A program made the position numbers and the translations under genes. The notes beneath the pieces were generated by a model. It saw only the letters and a program-made list of their open reading frames with translations, did not search any database and had not been told where the DNA came from. Below are positions 39,240-49,485 of a stretch of 64,000 nt of DNA, piece by piece; the first letter of the stretch is position 1; each line of letters begins with the position of its first letter. Source of the stretch: Eubacteriales bacterium (GTDB lineage: Bacteria; Bacillota; Clostridia; Oscillospirales; CAG-382); NCBI GenBank assembly GCA_028702135.1, contig JAQVPJ010000002.1:1-64000 (forward strand). The letters run 5' to 3'.

Positions 39240-40454
39240 ATGAATTTTATTGACGGAGGAGTATGTGCTCCAAAGGGATATAAAGCAAACGGGGTACATT
39301 GCGGAATACGCAAAAATAAGCAAAAAAAAGACCTCGCTCTGATTTTCAGCGAGAAAAAAGCAGCGGCTGCTGCAATTTATACTCAGAATTCCGTAAAAGG
39401 CGCACCGATAATAGTAACACAGAAAAACCTGTTGATACCGTATGCAAATGCGATAATATGCAACAGCGGAAACGCCAATACCTGCAATGCAAACGGCATT
39501 GAGATTGCCGGAGGTATTTGCGCCCTCACCGCAAAAGAATTGGGAATCCTTCCGTCGGATGTGATAATTGCGTCAACCGGAGTTATAGGACAGCCGCTGT
39601 ATATAGAGCCTTTCGAGAGCGGGATCCCCGCTCTTGCAGAGGGTTTGAGCGAAACCGGCAGCGATGCCGCCGCCGAGGCGATTATGACTACCGACACGGT
39701 AAAAAAGGAGCTTGCAGTCAGCTTTACGATAGGCGGAAAAGTTTGTAAAATAGGCGGAATCGCAAAGGGTTCGGGAATGATCCATCCTAACATGGCGACA
39801 ATGCTTGTTTTTCTTACCACGGATACCGCCATAAGTCCGATAATGCTCCAAAAAGCGTTAAAAGAGGATGCCGACGGCAGCTTTAACATGATAAGCATCG
39901 ACAAAGACACCTCCACAAACGATATGGTGTGTATTTTAGCCAACGGTCTTGCGGGCAACCCCGCAATAGAAACCGAGGGTACGGAATATATCGAATTTAA
40001 AAAAGCGTTATGCGCCGTAACTCAGAAGCTCTGCAAGTCAATCGCCAAGGACGGCGAGGGAGCTGCAAAGCTGATCGAATGCGAGGTAACCAACGCTGGC
40101 AGTCTGAAAGATGCAAGAGCAGTAGCTAAAAGCGTTATATCGTCAAATCTTGTGAAATCGGCTATGTTCGGCTCAGATGCAAACTGGGGAAGGGTATTAT
40201 GCGCTGTCGGATATTCGGGTGTAAATGTTGACACCGAAAAAATAGATGTCTCGTTCTGTTCCTCCAAGGGTGAGATTATGGTATGCAATAATGGTTTCGG
40301 CATAGAATTTTCAGAGCAGAGGGCAAAGGAGATCCTTTTATGCGACGAGATAAAAATAATGATAAATCTCAATGCGGGTAGCGATAAAGCGACCGCATGG
40401 GGCTGCGACCTCACCTATGATTACGTCAAAATAAACGGCGACTACAGAACGTAA
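39240..40454 (+). CDS. argJ: Bifunctional ornithine acetyltransferase/N-acetylglutamate synthase
   Basis: AIICNSGNANTCNA; KGSGMIHPNMATMLVFLTTD (autocleavage site). Confidence 0.96.
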   Translation: MNFIDGGVCAPKGYKANGVHCGIRKNKQKKDLALIFSEKKAAAAAIYTQNSVKGAPIIVTQKNLLIPYANAIICNSGNANTCNANGIEIAGGICALTAKELGILPSDVIIASTGVIGQPLYIEPFESGIPALAEGLSETGSDAAAEAIMTTDTVKKELAVSFTIGGKVCKIGGIAKGSGMIHPNMATMLVFLTTDTAISPIMLQKALKEDADGSFNMISIDKDTSTNDMVCILANGLAGNPAIETEGTEYIEFKKALCAVTQKLCKSIAKDGEGAAKLIECEVTNAGSLKDARAVAKSVISSNLVKSAMFGSDANWGRVLCAVGYSGVNVDTEKIDVSFCSSKGEIMVCNNGFGIEFSEQRAKEILLCDEIKIMINLNAGSDKATAWGCDLTYDYVKINGDYRT

Positions 40455-40493
40455 GAATTTACTTCCACACAAAAGATGAAAGGAAATTTCTAA

Positions 40494-41345
40494 ATGAGCA
40501 CAACAAACTCACAGCGTGCGGAGGTTCTTATAAGAGCTCTGCCGTATATACAAAAATATAACAATAAAATCGTCGTCGTAAAATACGGCGGCAACGCCAT
40601 GATAAATGAAGAACTGAAAAAAGCCGTCATGGGGGATGTGGTTTTGCTATCGCTAATAGGCGTAAAAGTGGTTCTCGTACACGGAGGCGGGCCTGAGATA
40701 ACCGAAACCCTTGCCAAAATGAATAAGGAATCGGTTTTCATAGACGGCCTTCGGGTAACAGACAGGGAGACGGCTCAGGTCGTTCAGATGGTGCTTGCGG
40801 GCAGGATAAACAAGAATCTTGTCGGGCTTATTGAGAACACCGGCGGAAAAGCGATCGGGCTTTCCGGAATAGACGGTCATATGATAAAAGCGAAAATCGC
40901 AAACGAAAAGCTAGGATATGTAGGTGAGATTACCGAGATTAACGAACAGCCCATATTGGATATACTCGACAAGGGGTATATACCGGTAATATCGTCAATA
41001 GGTTATGACTCCGAAAATAACGTGTATAACATTAACGCCGACACCGCAGCATCGGCAATAGCGGCGGCGCTGAAAGCGGAGAGCCTTATATCTATGACCG
41101 ATATATGCGGAATCCTGCGTGACAAGGACGATGTAAACACCCTGATACGCCGTATAAATGTGAGCGAGGTTCCTCAGCTTATTCGAAGCGGTGTTATTTC
41201 AGGCGGCATGATACCTAAGGTGGAGTGCTGTATCGAGGCTGTACGCAGAGGTGTAAAGAGAGTATTTATTATCGACGGCAGGGTTTTGCATTCTATCATA
41301 ATCGAAATGCTGACCGATGAGGGAATCGGAACTATGTTCCTGTAA
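40494..41345 (+). CDS. argB: Acetylglutamate kinase
   Basis: VVKYGGNAM; VLVHGGGPEI; GLRVTDRETAQVVQMVLAG. Confidence 0.97.
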   Translation: MSTTNSQRAEVLIRALPYIQKYNNKIVVVKYGGNAMINEELKKAVMGDVVLLSLIGVKVVLVHGGGPEITETLAKMNKESVFIDGLRVTDRETAQVVQMVLAGRINKNLVGLIENTGGKAIGLSGIDGHMIKAKIANEKLGYVGEITEINEQPILDILDKGYIPVISSIGYDSENNVYNINADTAASAIAAALKAESLISMTDICGILRDKDDVNTLIRRINVSEVPQLIRSGVISGGMIPKVECCIEAVRRGVKRVFIIDGRVLHSIIIEMLTDEGIGTMFL

Positions 41346-41366
41346 TCTGAAAGGAATGATTTTATT

Positions 41367-42527
41367 TTGAGTATTATCAGCGACACAGATAAATATATAG
41401 CCCACTCCTACAAAAGATTGCCTGTCGCAATAACAAGCGGAAAGGGAAGCCTTCTGTATGACGATGGCGGAAGCGAATACATCGACTTTGGCAGCGGCAT
41501 CGCCGTTAACGTATTCGGTGCTTCGGACACGGAATGGATAAGCGCGGTAACCGGGCAGCTCGGTAAAATATCACATACAAGCAATTATTATTACAGCGGG
41601 CCGCAGTCGTCCTTAGCCGCCATGCTCTGCTCAAGAACGCACTTTACCAATATGTTTTTCTGCAATTCGGGAGCGGAGGCAAATGAGAGTGCGATAAAAG
41701 CGGCAAGGAAATATTCCGCCGATAAATACGGGAGCGGCAGAAGCAAAATCGTAACGCTTAAAAACAGCTTCCACGGCAGAACGATAACAACGCTCTCAGC
41801 CACCGGACAGGACAGATTTCATAATCACTTTTTTCCGTTCACGCAGGGCTTTGAATTCGCAAAACCCAATGATTTTGCCGACACCGCAGAGAAGCTCGGC
41901 GACGACAGTGCGGCTCTGATGATAGAGCTTATACAGGGCGAGGGCGGCGTCAACACGCTTACAAGCGAGTATGTAAAAGCAGTCAGTGATTTATGCAAAA
42001 AAAAGGATATTCTTTTGATTGTAGACGAGGTGCAGACCGGACTCGGCAGGACCGGCAGATTGTTCTGCTATGAGAACTACGGAATATATCCCGATATTAT
42101 TACAACGGCAAAGGGGCTTGGCGGGGGACTTCCCATCGGGGCGGCAATGTTTGCGGAAAAAGTCGCCGGAACGCTCACACCCGGAACCCACGGCTCTACT
42201 TTCGGTGGAAACCCCGTATGTGCGGCAGGCGCGTTAAGCGTAATAAAAAGGTTGGATAATGCGCTGTTTGAGCAAGTAAATAAAAAAAGCAAGTATATAA
42301 TCGAACGCCTTTCGGCTTTAAAAAATGTAAGCGGGATTACGGGTATGGGACTGATGATTGGTATAAAGACAGTCAAAGATCCGGCGATGGTAATGGATTC
42401 CTGCTTAAAAAAAGGACTCTTAGTGCTTAATGCAAACGATAAGGTCCGCCTTCTGCCGGCACTGAACATACCCTTTGATATTCTGGAAAAAGGTATTGAT
42501 ATTTTATCGGAGGTAATTGAGGAATGA
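41367..42527 (+). CDS. argD: Acetylornithine aminotransferase
   Basis: FFCNSGAEANESAIKAARKY; LIVDEVQTGLGRTG; TTAKGLGGGLPIGA; TTG start. Confidence 0.96.
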   Translation: MSIISDTDKYIAHSYKRLPVAITSGKGSLLYDDGGSEYIDFGSGIAVNVFGASDTEWISAVTGQLGKISHTSNYYYSGPQSSLAAMLCSRTHFTNMFFCNSGAEANESAIKAARKYSADKYGSGRSKIVTLKNSFHGRTITTLSATGQDRFHNHFFPFTQGFEFAKPNDFADTAEKLGDDSAALMIELIQGEGGVNTLTSEYVKAVSDLCKKKDILLIVDEVQTGLGRTGRLFCYENYGIYPDIITTAKGLGGGLPIGAAMFAEKVAGTLTPGTHGSTFGGNPVCAAGALSVIKRLDNALFEQVNKKSKYIIERLSALKNVSGITGMGLMIGIKTVKDPAMVMDSCLKKGLLVLNANDKVRLLPALNIPFDILEKGIDILSEVIEE

Positions 42528-43426
42528 AGCATTTGCTGAAGTTGGAAGACCTGTCATGCAAAGAAATAACGGGATTGCTTAATCTTGCTGACCAGCTTAA
42601 ATATGAACAGAAGAACGGTATTGAACACAAGGTTCTTGCAGGGAAAACCTTAGGTATGATTTTCAGAAAATCTTCTACCCGTACAAGGGTTTCCTTTGAG
42701 GTGGGAATGTATCAGTTAGGCGGTCATGCGCTGTTTTTGTCCTCAAACGATCTGCAGATTGGAAGAGGCGAGGAGACTGCGGACACCATCCGCGTTTTAT
42801 CACGCTACCTTGACGGAATAATGATACGCACCTTTGAGCAGAGCGAGGTCGAGGAGATGGCTGAAAAGGGAACAATACCTATCATAAACGGACTTACGGA
42901 TTATGCTCATCCCTGTCAGGTGCTTGCGGATTTGATGACCATCAGAGAGCATAAAGGAGCGCTTGAGGGCGTTAAGCTCTGTTATATAGGTGACGGGAAC
43001 AATATGGCAAATTCGCTCATTGCAGGCGGTATCAAGGCAGGAATGAGCGTTTCCGTCGCTTGTCCCGGCTCATACCGCCCCGATGCGGAAATTATGAAGT
43101 GGGCGTCGGAAAACGGCAAATTTCTATGCACCGGGGATATTTATGCCGCAGCGGAGAACGCCGACGTTATCTATACCGATGTATGGGCTTCAATGGGGCA
43201 GGAGAGCGAAGCGGCTACACGCCGCAAGGCATTCAAGGGCTATTGCGTTGATAACAGCGTTATGAACGCCGCTAAAAAGGACGCAATCGTGCTTCATTGT
43301 CTGCCCGCACACAAGGGAGAGGAGATAACACAAGAGGTGTTTGACACCCATGCAGACGTGATATTTGACCAGGCGGAAAACAGGCTTCACGCACAGAAGG
43401 CGGTACTTGTCACTTTGCTCAAATGA
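42524..43426 (+). CDS. argF: Ornithine carbamoyltransferase
   Basis: FRKSSTRTRVSFEVGMYQLGG; HPCQVLADLMTI; VLHCLPAHKGEEI. Confidence 0.96.
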   Translation: MKHLLKLEDLSCKEITGLLNLADQLKYEQKNGIEHKVLAGKTLGMIFRKSSTRTRVSFEVGMYQLGGHALFLSSNDLQIGRGEETADTIRVLSRYLDGIMIRTFEQSEVEEMAEKGTIPIINGLTDYAHPCQVLADLMTIREHKGALEGVKLCYIGDGNNMANSLIAGGIKAGMSVSVACPGSYRPDAEIMKWASENGKFLCTGDIYAAAENADVIYTDVWASMGQESEAATRRKAFKGYCVDNSVMNAAKKDAIVLHCLPAHKGEEITQEVFDTHADVIFDQAENRLHAQKAVLVTLLK

Positions 43427-43458
43427 TTTTTCAGCTTTAGATGAGAGGCGGAGTCGCT

Positions 43459-44562
43459 ATGAAAAACAATAAAAAGGCTTATATAGTGCTTGAGGACGGT
43501 CAGGTTTTCGAGGGCAGGCTTTTCGGTTCCGAGAGGGATGTAATCGGCGAGATGGTGTTTACCACCGGTATGACCGGATATATAGAAACGCTGACAGACC
43601 CGGGCTTTTACGGTCAGATAATAATACAGACCTTTCCTTTAATCGGAAATTACGGTGTTATGCCTTCCGATTCCGAGAGTACAGACGACAGCATCAGTGC
43701 GGCAGGATATGTCGTCAGGGAAAAATGCGACCTGCCCTCAAACTTCCGCAGTGAGGAGGATATAGATTCCTTTTTAAAAAGAAAGGGAATCGTGGGCGTA
43801 TACGGCGTGGACACACGTCTGCTTACAGGCATTATCAGGGAGAAGGGCGTTCTCAACGCAATGATATGCACCGACAAGACAAAAGCGGACTTAAATACGA
43901 TAGCCGGCTTCACCGTCAGGGATGCGATAAAGAATACGAGCCACAGTGAAAAAAAGGTTTACGGAATATCCCGGCGCTTATACAGGGTTGCACTAATAGA
44001 TTACGGCGTAAAGCGTAGTATAATCCGCATGCTCAATGAGCACGGCTGTGAGGTGACGATTTTTCCGTATGATGTAAAAGCAGAGGAGATTTCGGGCGGG
44101 TGCTTTGACGGTCTTATGCTGTCCAACGGTCCGGGTGACCCCAAACAGAACGGGTATTGTATAGAACAACTGCGGCTTCTTATCGGCGTTCTGCCCATAT
44201 TCGGTATTTGTATCGGACACCAGCTGTTAGCTCTTGCTTTCGGCGGCGACACAAAAAAACTAAAATACGGTCACAGAGGCGAAAACCAGCCGGTAACAAA
44301 CCTTGAGACGGGCAGGACCTATATAACCTCACAGAACCACGGTTATGTCGTCGACAGCGACAGCATAAATAAAGACGTGGGCAGGCTTTCTTATATAAAC
44401 GCAAACGACAGCACTTGCGAGGGGATGGAATATCCCGGACATAAGGCTTTTTCGGTGCAGTTTCATCCCGAAGCGTGCGGCGGCCCGCTCGACACGGAGT
44501 TTTTGTTCGATGATTTTATTGAGCTTATAAAAAAGGAGGCTTCCGTTAATGCCGAGGAATAA
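43459..44562 (+). CDS. carA: Carbamoyl-phosphate synthase small subunit
   Basis: FTTGMTGYIETLTDPGFYGQII; GICIGHQLLALAFGG; VQFHPEACGGP. Confidence 0.96.
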   Translation: MKNNKKAYIVLEDGQVFEGRLFGSERDVIGEMVFTTGMTGYIETLTDPGFYGQIIIQTFPLIGNYGVMPSDSESTDDSISAAGYVVREKCDLPSNFRSEEDIDSFLKRKGIVGVYGVDTRLLTGIIREKGVLNAMICTDKTKADLNTIAGFTVRDAIKNTSHSEKKVYGISRRLYRVALIDYGVKRSIIRMLNEHGCEVTIFPYDVKAEEISGGCFDGLMLSNGPGDPKQNGYCIEQLRLLIGVLPIFGICIGHQLLALAFGGDTKKLKYGHRGENQPVTNLETGRTYITSQNHGYVVDSDSINKDVGRLSYINANDSTCEGMEYPGHKAFSVQFHPEACGGPLDTEFLFDDFIELIKKEASVNAEE

Positions 44563-47500
44563 TGCGATAAAAAAAGTGCTTGTAATCGGCAGCGGACCTA
44601 TTGTAATCGGTCAGGCGGCGGAGTTCGATTATGCCGGAACGCAGGCATGCCGCGTTCTTAAAAACGAGGGAATAAAAGTCGTGCTCGTCAACTCCAATCC
44701 GGCGACTATAATGACCGACAGGAAGTTTGCCGATTTTATTTATCTCGAGCCGCTTAACGGTGAAACCGTTAAAAGAATAATCCAAAAGGAAAAACCAGAC
44801 AGTCTGCTTGCCGGATTCGGCGGCCAGACAGGGCTTACGATTGCAATGCAGCTGACAAAGGAGGGCTTTCTTGAAAAAAACGGAGTAAGGCTTATTGGCA
44901 CAAATGCCGGGGCGATAGCCAAAGCCGAGGACAGGCAGCTATTTAAGGATACTATGAATTCGATAGGTCAGCCGACCATACCCTCCGCAACGGTATACAC
45001 GTCCGAGGAGGCGAGCTTGGCGGCAGAGAGCATCGGTTATCCTGTTATCGTCCGTCCGGCGTATACGCTCGGAGGTGCGGGCGGTGGTGTTGCGTATGAC
45101 AAGTCCCAGCTCATGGCGATTACAGGCAACGGTCTGCAGATGTCCCCTATCCATCAGGTTTTGATAGAAAAATATATATATGGCTGGAAAGAAATAGAGT
45201 TTGAGGTCATTCGCGACAGCAGAGGGAATGCGGTAACGGTGTGCAGTATGGAAAATATAGATCCGGTCGGAATCCATACCGGCGACAGTATCGTCGTCGC
45301 CCCTGCGCTGACATTGTCGGACAAGGAATACCAGATGCTCCGGAGCGCGTCTTTGAAGATAATCTCAGAGCTGGGCATCGAGGGCGGCTGCAACTGCCAG
45401 TTCGCTTTAGATCCCGACAGCTTTGATTACGCCGTTATCGAGGTAAACCCCCGTGTCTCCCGTTCCTCTGCTCTTGCAAGCAAAGCATCGGGTTATCCGA
45501 TAGCAAAGGTTGCCGCAAAAATCGCTCTCGGCTACACGCTCGATGAGATTAAAAACGATATAACGGGAAAAACTTGTGCCTGCTTTGAACCCGCTATGGA
45601 TTATGTCGTGCTCAAAATGCCCAAATGGCCTTTTGACAAATTTGTTTCAGCAAACCGCAAGTTAGGCACACAGATGAAAGCTACCGGCGAAACGATGGCG
45701 ATAGCAACCAACCTCGAATCCGCCTTCCTAAAATCCCTCCGAGGGAGTGAGATTTCGTTGGACACTCCAAATCATCCGTATTTTAAGGGTATCGCAGATT
45801 TCGACATAATAAAAAGCATAGAAAACAGCGAGGATTTGCGTGTTTTTGCCCTTTTTGAGGCAATTAAGAGGGGCATTTCGGTTGACATAATGCACGAAAT
45901 CACTAAAATCGACAGATTTTTCTTATATAAATTGAAGAATATTGCGGACTATGAGAATGAAATTTCCTCTTTTGTACTCACGCAGGAGATGTATGAGAGG
46001 GGAAAAAAGCTGGGTTATACGGACAGGGCTATTTTTGAGATAAGTGGTCAGGGAATAAAGAATCCATCATTAAATGGTGAGGGAATAAAGGATCCGTCGT
46101 TAACCTTGTCGGGGAGTGGTGGGGAGGGAATGAATCCTTCATCAACTTCATCGGTAAGCTGTAAGGTGGGAATTAATCCATCGTTAACCGTGTCGGGGAG
46201 CGGTGAGGAAGGAACAAGCCCATCATCAATATCATCGGTAAGCTGTAAGGTGGGAATGAATCCGTCGTTAACCTCGTTGGGGAGTGGTCAGGAGGGAATG
46301 AATCCGTCATCAATTTCATCGGTAAGCTGTAATGTGGGAATGAATCCGTCGTTAACCTCATCGGGGAGTGGTGAGGAGGGAACTATTTCGTCATCAACTT
46401 CATCGGTAAGCTGTAAGGAGGGGATGAATCCATCGTTAACCTTGTCGGGGAGCGGAGATAGAGTAACTAATCCGTCATTGACTTCTTCGGGGAGTGGTGG
46501 GGAGGGAATGAATCCGTCATTAGCTTCTTTGGGGAGCGGTGAGGAAGGAACGAATCTGACATCAACCTCATCGGTAAGCTGTAATGTGGGAATGAATCCG
46601 TCATCAGACTTGTCGGGGAGCGGCGAGGAGGTAACGAATACGTCATCAACCTCATTGGTAAGCTGTAAGGTGGGAATGAATCCGTCATTAGTTTCTTCGG
46701 TGAGTGGTGAGGGGAAAATACATCGGTTATTTCCCTCATATAAAATGGTTGACACCTGCGCGGCGGAATTTATGGCAGAGACACCCTACTTTTACTCATG
46801 CTATGACAGCTACTGCGAAGCGGCCTCAACAGTAAACCTGCAAAAAGACAGGATTATTGTGCTCGGCTCCGGGCCTATACGTATAGGGCAGGGGATTGAA
46901 TTCGATTACTCCTGCGTCCATTGTGCCGAAACGCTCAGGGAGTTGAGATACGAGGTTATTATAATCAATAACAATCCCGAAACCGTTTCCACCGATTTCG
47001 ACATATCCGACAGATTGTATTTTGAGCCGCTTACCGAGGAGGACGTGCTCGGGGTTATAAGAACAGAAAAACCTGTGGGTGTTGTCGTCGCTTTTGGCGG
47101 TCAGACTGCGATAAAGCTCGCAAAACCTCTTGAAAAAGCGGGTATAAGGATTTTCGGCACAAGTGCAGAGGGGATAGACATAGCCGAGGACAGAGAGCGT
47201 TTTGACGACCTTTTATCACGTTTTGGTATAAAACGCCCTGTCGGGCACAGTGTTTTGACTACGGAAGAAGCTGTAGATGCCGCCGAGGATATAGGCTATC
47301 CGGTCCTGCTGCGTCCGTCCTATGTCATAGGCGGTCAGAATATGACCATCGCTTATACAAGGGAGGATGTTGTGCGCTATATGCATATTATCCTCTTGCA
47401 GGGGATAACGAATCCCGTACTCGTTGACAAATACATGAGCGGAACAGAGCTTGAGGTAGACGTTATTTCCGATGGCGAAGAGGTGCTCATTCCCGGAATT

Positions 47501-49252
47501 ATGGAGCATATCGAGAGGGCGGGGGTTCACAGCGGGGATTCTATCGCCATTTATCCGCCCGTTTCCATAAACGATAAAATGCTTACGCATATAACGGATT
47601 GCTCAATTAAGCTCGCAAAAGCACTCGGTACAAAGGGTCTTGTAAATATCCAGTATCTCATCTCTCATAACGAGCTTTATGTTATAGAGGTCAATCCGCG
47701 TGCATCGAGAACCGTACCCTATATAAGCAAGGTCACCGGGGTTCCCATGGTGGAGATTGCGACAAAGGTTATGGTCGGTCATATGCTTTCGGAACTGGGC
47801 TATACCGGCGGATTATATAAAATACCGCCCTATATGGCGGTAAAGGTGCCTGTATTTTCGTTTGAAAAGCTATCGGATGTAAACTCGGCTCTCGGACCGG
47901 AAATGAAGTCGACCGGAGAGGTGCTGGGTATCGGAAGAACACTTAACGAAGCGTTATTCAAGGGGCTTGTATCGGCAGGGTTCGATTTAGACTTTTCCGC
48001 ACGTGAAGAAAGAAAGGGAGTAATCCTTTCGGTCTCGGACAAGGATAAGTTTGAAATAGTCGGACTTGCCAAGAAATTGGACGACCTCGGAATGAGGATA
48101 TACGCAACAAAAGGAACAGCGAGTGCGATTTCATCGCTGGGTATTGATGTAACGGTGCTGAACAAGTTCGGCGAGGACAACAGCATTATAAAGACTCTTG
48201 AGAGCGGAAGTATTCGTTTTGTAGTAATCACGGGCAGGGGCGAACGGGACTCTGTAAGGGATTATATAGAGATTCACCGCAAATGCATATTACAGTCAGT
48301 TGCTTGTCTGACCTCTCTGGATACCGCAAATGCTCTTGCGGATATAATCGCATCGCGGTTCAATATTCGAAACACCGAGCTTGTGGACATAAACAACCTG
48401 CGCACAGAAAAGAGCCACCTTAATTTTGTAAAGATGCAGGGAACCGGTAACGATTATATATATTTTGAGAATTTCGGCGGTGAGATAACCTGCCCCGAAT
48501 CGCTTTCGATAACGGTTTGCGACCGAAATTACGGTATAGGCGGCGACGGCATCGTGCTTATAGAAAAAAGCGATGCTGCCGACGCTAAAATGCGTATTTT
48601 CAATAAGGACGGCAGCGAGGGAAAGATGGCGGGTAACAGCATACGCTGTGTGGGCAAGTATCTTTATGATAATAAGCATGTTGATAAGGAGAATCTGACG
48701 ATAGAGACGGCAAGCGGGATAAAAAAGCTGAAGCTGTATATCTTCGGCGGTCAGGTGCGTTTTGTCAGCGTCGATATGGGCAAAGCAGAGCTTGATCCGA
48801 AAAAGATTCCCGTTATGCTTGAAGGCGAATCGGTCATAGACAGAGAAGCGGATATTGAGGGGAAGACTTACAGAATTACCTGCGTTTCGGTGGGAAACCC
48901 TCATTGCGTGGTTTTTTGCGACAGGGTTGATGCTGTTGTTCTGCCGAAAGTCGGCCCTCAGTTTGAGAAAAATCCGCTTTTTCCCGAACGCATAAACACC
49001 GAATTTGTAAGGGTGGTTAATAAAAGCACCTTGAAAATGCGTGTATGGGAGCGCGGAAACGGAGAGACCTTTGCCTGCGGAACCGGCGCATGTGCCGCTG
49101 TTGTTGCTGCTGTGGAAAATGGCTACTGTAAAAAAAATGAGGACATTACGGTAAAGCTCAAGGGCGGCGATTTGATTGTAAACTACTCCGACGAGGCGGT
49201 TACCCTTACGGGCAACGCCGACTTTATCTGCGAGGGCAGAACGGTTTATTAA
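44549..49252 (+). CDS. carB: Carbamoyl-phosphate synthase large subunit with internal repeat insert and C-terminal DapF fusion
   Basis: Two ATP-grasp halves (GSGPIVIGQAAEFDYAGTQA; GSGPIRIGQGIEFDYSCVH), MGS domain, then a full DapF from LNFVKMQGTGNDY to the C-terminus; 1567 aa without a stop. Confidence 0.95.
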   Translation: MPRNNAIKKVLVIGSGPIVIGQAAEFDYAGTQACRVLKNEGIKVVLVNSNPATIMTDRKFADFIYLEPLNGETVKRIIQKEKPDSLLAGFGGQTGLTIAMQLTKEGFLEKNGVRLIGTNAGAIAKAEDRQLFKDTMNSIGQPTIPSATVYTSEEASLAAESIGYPVIVRPAYTLGGAGGGVAYDKSQLMAITGNGLQMSPIHQVLIEKYIYGWKEIEFEVIRDSRGNAVTVCSMENIDPVGIHTGDSIVVAPALTLSDKEYQMLRSASLKIISELGIEGGCNCQFALDPDSFDYAVIEVNPRVSRSSALASKASGYPIAKVAAKIALGYTLDEIKNDITGKTCACFEPAMDYVVLKMPKWPFDKFVSANRKLGTQMKATGETMAIATNLESAFLKSLRGSEISLDTPNHPYFKGIADFDIIKSIENSEDLRVFALFEAIKRGISVDIMHEITKIDRFFLYKLKNIADYENEISSFVLTQEMYERGKKLGYTDRAIFEISGQGIKNPSLNGEGIKDPSLTLSGSGGEGMNPSSTSSVSCKVGINPSLTVSGSGEEGTSPSSISSVSCKVGMNPSLTSLGSGQEGMNPSSISSVSCNVGMNPSLTSSGSGEEGTISSSTSSVSCKEGMNPSLTLSGSGDRVTNPSLTSSGSGGEGMNPSLASLGSGEEGTNLTSTSSVSCNVGMNPSSDLSGSGEEVTNTSSTSLVSCKVGMNPSLVSSVSGEGKIHRLFPSYKMVDTCAAEFMAETPYFYSCYDSYCEAASTVNLQKDRIIVLGSGPIRIGQGIEFDYSCVHCAETLRELRYEVIIINNNPETVSTDFDISDRLYFEPLTEEDVLGVIRTEKPVGVVVAFGGQTAIKLAKPLEKAGIRIFGTSAEGIDIAEDRERFDDLLSRFGIKRPVGHSVLTTEEAVDAAEDIGYPVLLRPSYVIGGQNMTIAYTREDVVRYMHIILLQGITNPVLVDKYMSGTELEVDVISDGEEVLIPGIMEHIERAGVHSGDSIAIYPPVSINDKMLTHITDCSIKLAKALGTKGLVNIQYLISHNELYVIEVNPRASRTVPYISKVTGVPMVEIATKVMVGHMLSELGYTGGLYKIPPYMAVKVPVFSFEKLSDVNSALGPEMKSTGEVLGIGRTLNEALFKGLVSAGFDLDFSAREERKGVILSVSDKDKFEIVGLAKKLDDLGMRIYATKGTASAISSLGIDVTVLNKFGEDNSIIKTLESGSIRFVVITGRGERDSVRDYIEIHRKCILQSVACLTSLDTANALADIIASRFNIRNTELVDINNLRTEKSHLNFVKMQGTGNDYIYFENFGGEITCPESLSITVCDRNYGIGGDGIVLIEKSDAADAKMRIFNKDGSEGKMAGNSIRCVGKYLYDNKHVDKENLTIETASGIKKLKLYIFGGQVRFVSVDMGKAELDPKKIPVMLEGESVIDREADIEGKTYRITCVSVGNPHCVVFCDRVDAVVLPKVGPQFEKNPLFPERINTEFVRVVNKSTLKMRVWERGNGETFACGTGACAAVVAAVENGYCKKNEDITVKLKGGDLIVNYSDEAVTLTGNADFICEGRTVY
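46052..46714. repeat. About 15-unit, 42-bp-period repeat array inside carB, alternating two unit types
   Basis: 14-aa units of type GMNPSSxSSVSCKV and GMNPSLTSSGSGEE; DNA consensus GGAATGAATCCGTC...GGTAAGCTGTAAGGTG / ...GGGGAGTGGTGAGGAG. Confidence 0.95.
48419..49252 (+). other. dapF: DapF (diaminopimelate epimerase) domain of the CarB fusion
   Basis: GIGGDGIVLIE, MAGNSIRCVGKYLYD and RGNGETFACGTGACAA: both catalytic Cys motifs present. Confidence 0.92.
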
Positions 49253-49273
49253 AACAAATCCGTAAAAAGGTTA

Positions 49274-49312
49274 GGGGAGTTGTTGTTTTTGCGGCACTTC
49301 CCTTTTTCTTTA
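49274..49312 (+). terminator. Probable terminator after carB-dapF
   Basis: GGGGAGT...ACTTCCC followed by TTTTTC. Confidence 0.55.
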
Positions 49313-49485
49313 TTTATATACCGAGTTCATTTTTTATAGTTGCTTTTTAGGTCCGGATATGTTAATATTTGATTTGGTATGTGGTACTGTTTTGATCGGT
49401 AAAATAAACATAATATGGAACGATTTGTAACAGCGAATTCAACATACCGGTGGTATTGACTTCACGGAAAGGTATAATAAGAATT

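Noticed and set aside
46052-46714. CRISPR array
   Set aside because: Repeats are contiguous with no unique spacers, are in frame with carB, and the unit sequence is degenerate; it is a tandem repeat, not CRISPR.
48434-49252. Separate dapF gene starting at ATG 48434
   Set aside because: No Shine-Dalgarno or stop codon separates it from CarB; internal initiation cannot be excluded but the sequence shows one continuous ORF.
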